From SVQP01 sp045606685 (GTDB lineage Bacteria; Bacillota; Clostridia; Oscillospirales; CAG-272), in NCBI GenBank assembly GCA_045606685.1, contig JAZUSJ010000130.1, positions 1 through 6,111 on the forward strand: DNA of 6,111 nucleotides, written 5' to 3'. The position numbers were made by a program, and so were the translations under genes. How positions within the stretch are numbered: the first letter of the stretch is position 1; each line of letters opens with the position of its first letter. Shown here piece by piece: positions 4,832-6,111 of this stretch. A model generated the notes under the pieces. It searched no databases. It saw nothing but the letters and a program-made list of their open reading frames with translations, and had not been told where the DNA came from.

Positions 4832-6016
4832 TCATTGCCTATCCACCGTGATCACGGCAAAGTGCTTGCCGTCCCACAAGGCAAGGCCGTCCGCCACGCT
4901 CTGCTTGATCTCGGCATCGGTCAGCTTACATTCAAAGGGGGCTTCGATATCAAAGATCAGATTGGTATGCGAGGGGCCTGAAACCACGCGGAAATCGTGC
5001 ATGGAAAGGCGCTCGTCAATGCCGCGCAGCAGCGCGTTTGTGCGCTCGCGCAGCGCATTGACCGTTTGGTCGTTGGTCACAATGGGATCCATATGGATGG
5101 TGGCAATGATGCCAAGCTCCTCATGCAGACGCTTTTCGATATTGTCGATAACATCGTGCGTGTGAAACACGTTCGCGCTGCCGTCCACCTCTACGTGTAA
5201 GGACGCGATATGATGACCGGGGCCGTAGCTATGCACCATCATATCGTGAATGCCCAGCGCCTCGGGATATTCATTCACAAGTGTCTTGATGCTCTCCACC
5301 ACCTCATCGGAGGGTGCTTCTCCCAGAATAGAATTCTTGGTTTCTCCCAGCACGCGGATGCCTGCGATAATGATCAGCACGGAAATGGCAATGCCCACCG
5401 CGCTATCCAGCCAAGGCCAGCCCAGATATGCAGCCACGATCTGTGCTGCAAGCACGCCAAGCGTTGCACCTGCGTCCGAAATGCAATCGGTTGCGGTGGC
5501 GCGCATGACCGAGGAATCGATCTTTTTGGCGATCTTGCTGTTAAAGAAGAACATCCACAGCTTGACCGCGATCGAGATGCCCAACACGGTATAGGTCAGC
5601 CAGCCTGCACTGCTGACCTCGGCAGGCTCGGTGCTTTGCAAAAGCGCGATCAGGGTTTCAAGCGAGTCACGGAACAGCGTCCAGCCGACCAGGATAATGA
5701 TGACCGACACCAAAAGAGATGCCACGTATTCAATTCGTGCATGCCCGAAGGGATGCTCGCGGTCAGCAGGCTTTGCAGCCATGCGGAAGCTGATCAGAGA
5801 AACCAGCGAGGAGCCTGCATCCGAAAGGTTATTCATACCGTCGGCCATGATCGAGATCGCGCCAAACAGCGCGCCCACGGCAATTTTGCCTGCAGCGACA
5901 AGCAAATTCAGCACAATGCAAACCATGCTGACCATGGTGCCGTAAGCCGAGCGCACGCGCACGTCACCCACGGCATCGGGATTTTTGATAAATAGCTTTG
6001 TCAGTAAAGTAGTCAA
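4832..6016 (-). CDS. Cation diffusion facilitator family metal exporter, probably Mn-type (394 aa)
   Basis: An inner-membrane proton/metal antiporter that exports divalent cations. Six hydrophobic segments are visible (about 27-50, 54-78, 95-117, 138-158, 178-197, 203-222), with the family signature DREHPFGH (85-92) before the third. By alignment to E. coli YiiP, the transport site is Asn62-xxx-Asp66 in TM2 and Asp177-xxx-Asp181 in TM5. The N-D-D-D set is typical of Mn exporters such as MntE/MneP, not the histidine-containing Zn site; substrate is an inference. The cytoplasmic domain (about 235-313) ends IHMDP like YiiP, and a second, similar domain follows (about 317-393), explaining the length against ~300 aa. 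The start is TTG at 6016: GGAGG (6023-6027) is 6 nt upstream, an in-frame TGA lies at 6034-6032, and the next ATG would cut into TM1. Confidence 0.92.
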   Translation of the reverse strand: MTTLLTKLFIKNPDAVGDVRVRSAYGTMVSMVCIVLNLLVAAGKIAVGALFGAISIMADGMNNLSDAGSSLVSLISFRMAAKPADREHPFGHARIEYVASLLVSVIIILVGWTLFRDSLETLIALLQSTEPAEVSSAGWLTYTVLGISIAVKLWMFFFNSKIAKKIDSSVMRATATDCISDAGATLGVLAAQIVAAYLGWPWLDSAVGIAISVLIIIAGIRVLGETKNSILGEAPSDEVVESIKTLVNEYPEALGIHDMMVHSYGPGHHIASLHVEVDGSANVFHTHDVIDNIEKRLHEELGIIATIHMDPIVTNDQTVNALRERTNALLRGIDERLSMHDFRVVSGPSHTNLIFDIEAPFECKLTDAEIKQSVADGLALWDGKHFAVITVDRQ

Positions 6017-6111
6017 GAGATGCCTCCAAATTCATGATAAGTAAAACAGGATAAAAGTTTTTGATCGACCTTTTTTCAGAAAAGGATGGTGGCGTGTGAA
6101 TGTCTTTATAC
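6017..6111. other. Upstream region of the CDF gene
   Basis: Apart from the GGAGG at 6023-6027, this holds a 6-bp inverted repeat CCTTTT/AAAAGG (6069-6074 with 6080-6085) without a T tract in either direction. I find no convincing -35/-10 pair, no metal-responsive riboswitch core and no gene. A promoter for the CDF gene may lie beyond the window edge. Confidence 0.4.

Noticed and set aside
5210..5995. A 261-codon plus-strand frame opposite the CDF exporter.
   Set aside because: Its His/Cys/Arg-rich translation is the reverse reading of a membrane protein gene, with no independent coding evidence.
6069..6085. A terminator from a gene beyond the right edge.
   Set aside because: The 6-bp AT-rich stem has no T tract in either direction.

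Overview
The window looks like chromosomal DNA of a low-GC-lineage Gram-positive anaerobe (Firmicutes/Clostridia, perhaps an Oscillospirales-type gut bacterium; the order is a guess). The reasons are strong AAGGAGG ribosome-binding sites, TTG start codons, sigma-A-type promoters, a ThiI without a rhodanese domain, and an intergenic hairpin cluster of a kind I recall from such genomes. Every gene I can support is on the minus strand, so the biological order runs from right to left.

In transcription order: (1) 6016-4832, a cation diffusion facilitator (CDF) metal exporter with a TTG start, a metal-site pattern closest to Mn exporters, and a duplicated C-terminal domain. (2) 4661-3288, citrate synthase, with a consensus promoter buried in a long inverted repeat and a 12-bp perfect terminator. 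(3) 3076-1991, an unusual DEDDh 3'-5' exonuclease. Ahead of its nuclease domain it has a tandemly duplicated ~63-residue module and a four-cysteine zinc ribbon. It has its own TTGACA/TATGAT promoter. (4) 1838-1539 and 1534-356, a tight two-gene unit of a DUF2007 protein and ThiI (tRNA 4-thiouridine synthase), preceded by a 60-nt region that can fold as a three-way junction. (5) 356-180, a multi-hairpin, repeat-like intergenic stretch. (6) 38-1, the first 12 codons of a probable transposase, cut off by the window edge, behind a promoter that carries 24-bp-period direct repeats.

The genes look like separate housekeeping units (metal homeostasis, TCA-cycle carbon entry, nucleic-acid processing, tRNA thiolation) rather than one pathway. 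No defence system, CRISPR array, tRNA or rRNA is visible. The least explained items are the three-way-junction element before the DUF2007-thiI unit, the duplicated module in the exonuclease, the operator-like inverted repeat over the citrate synthase promoter, and the repeated boxes before the transposase. None of these could be compared with a database here.
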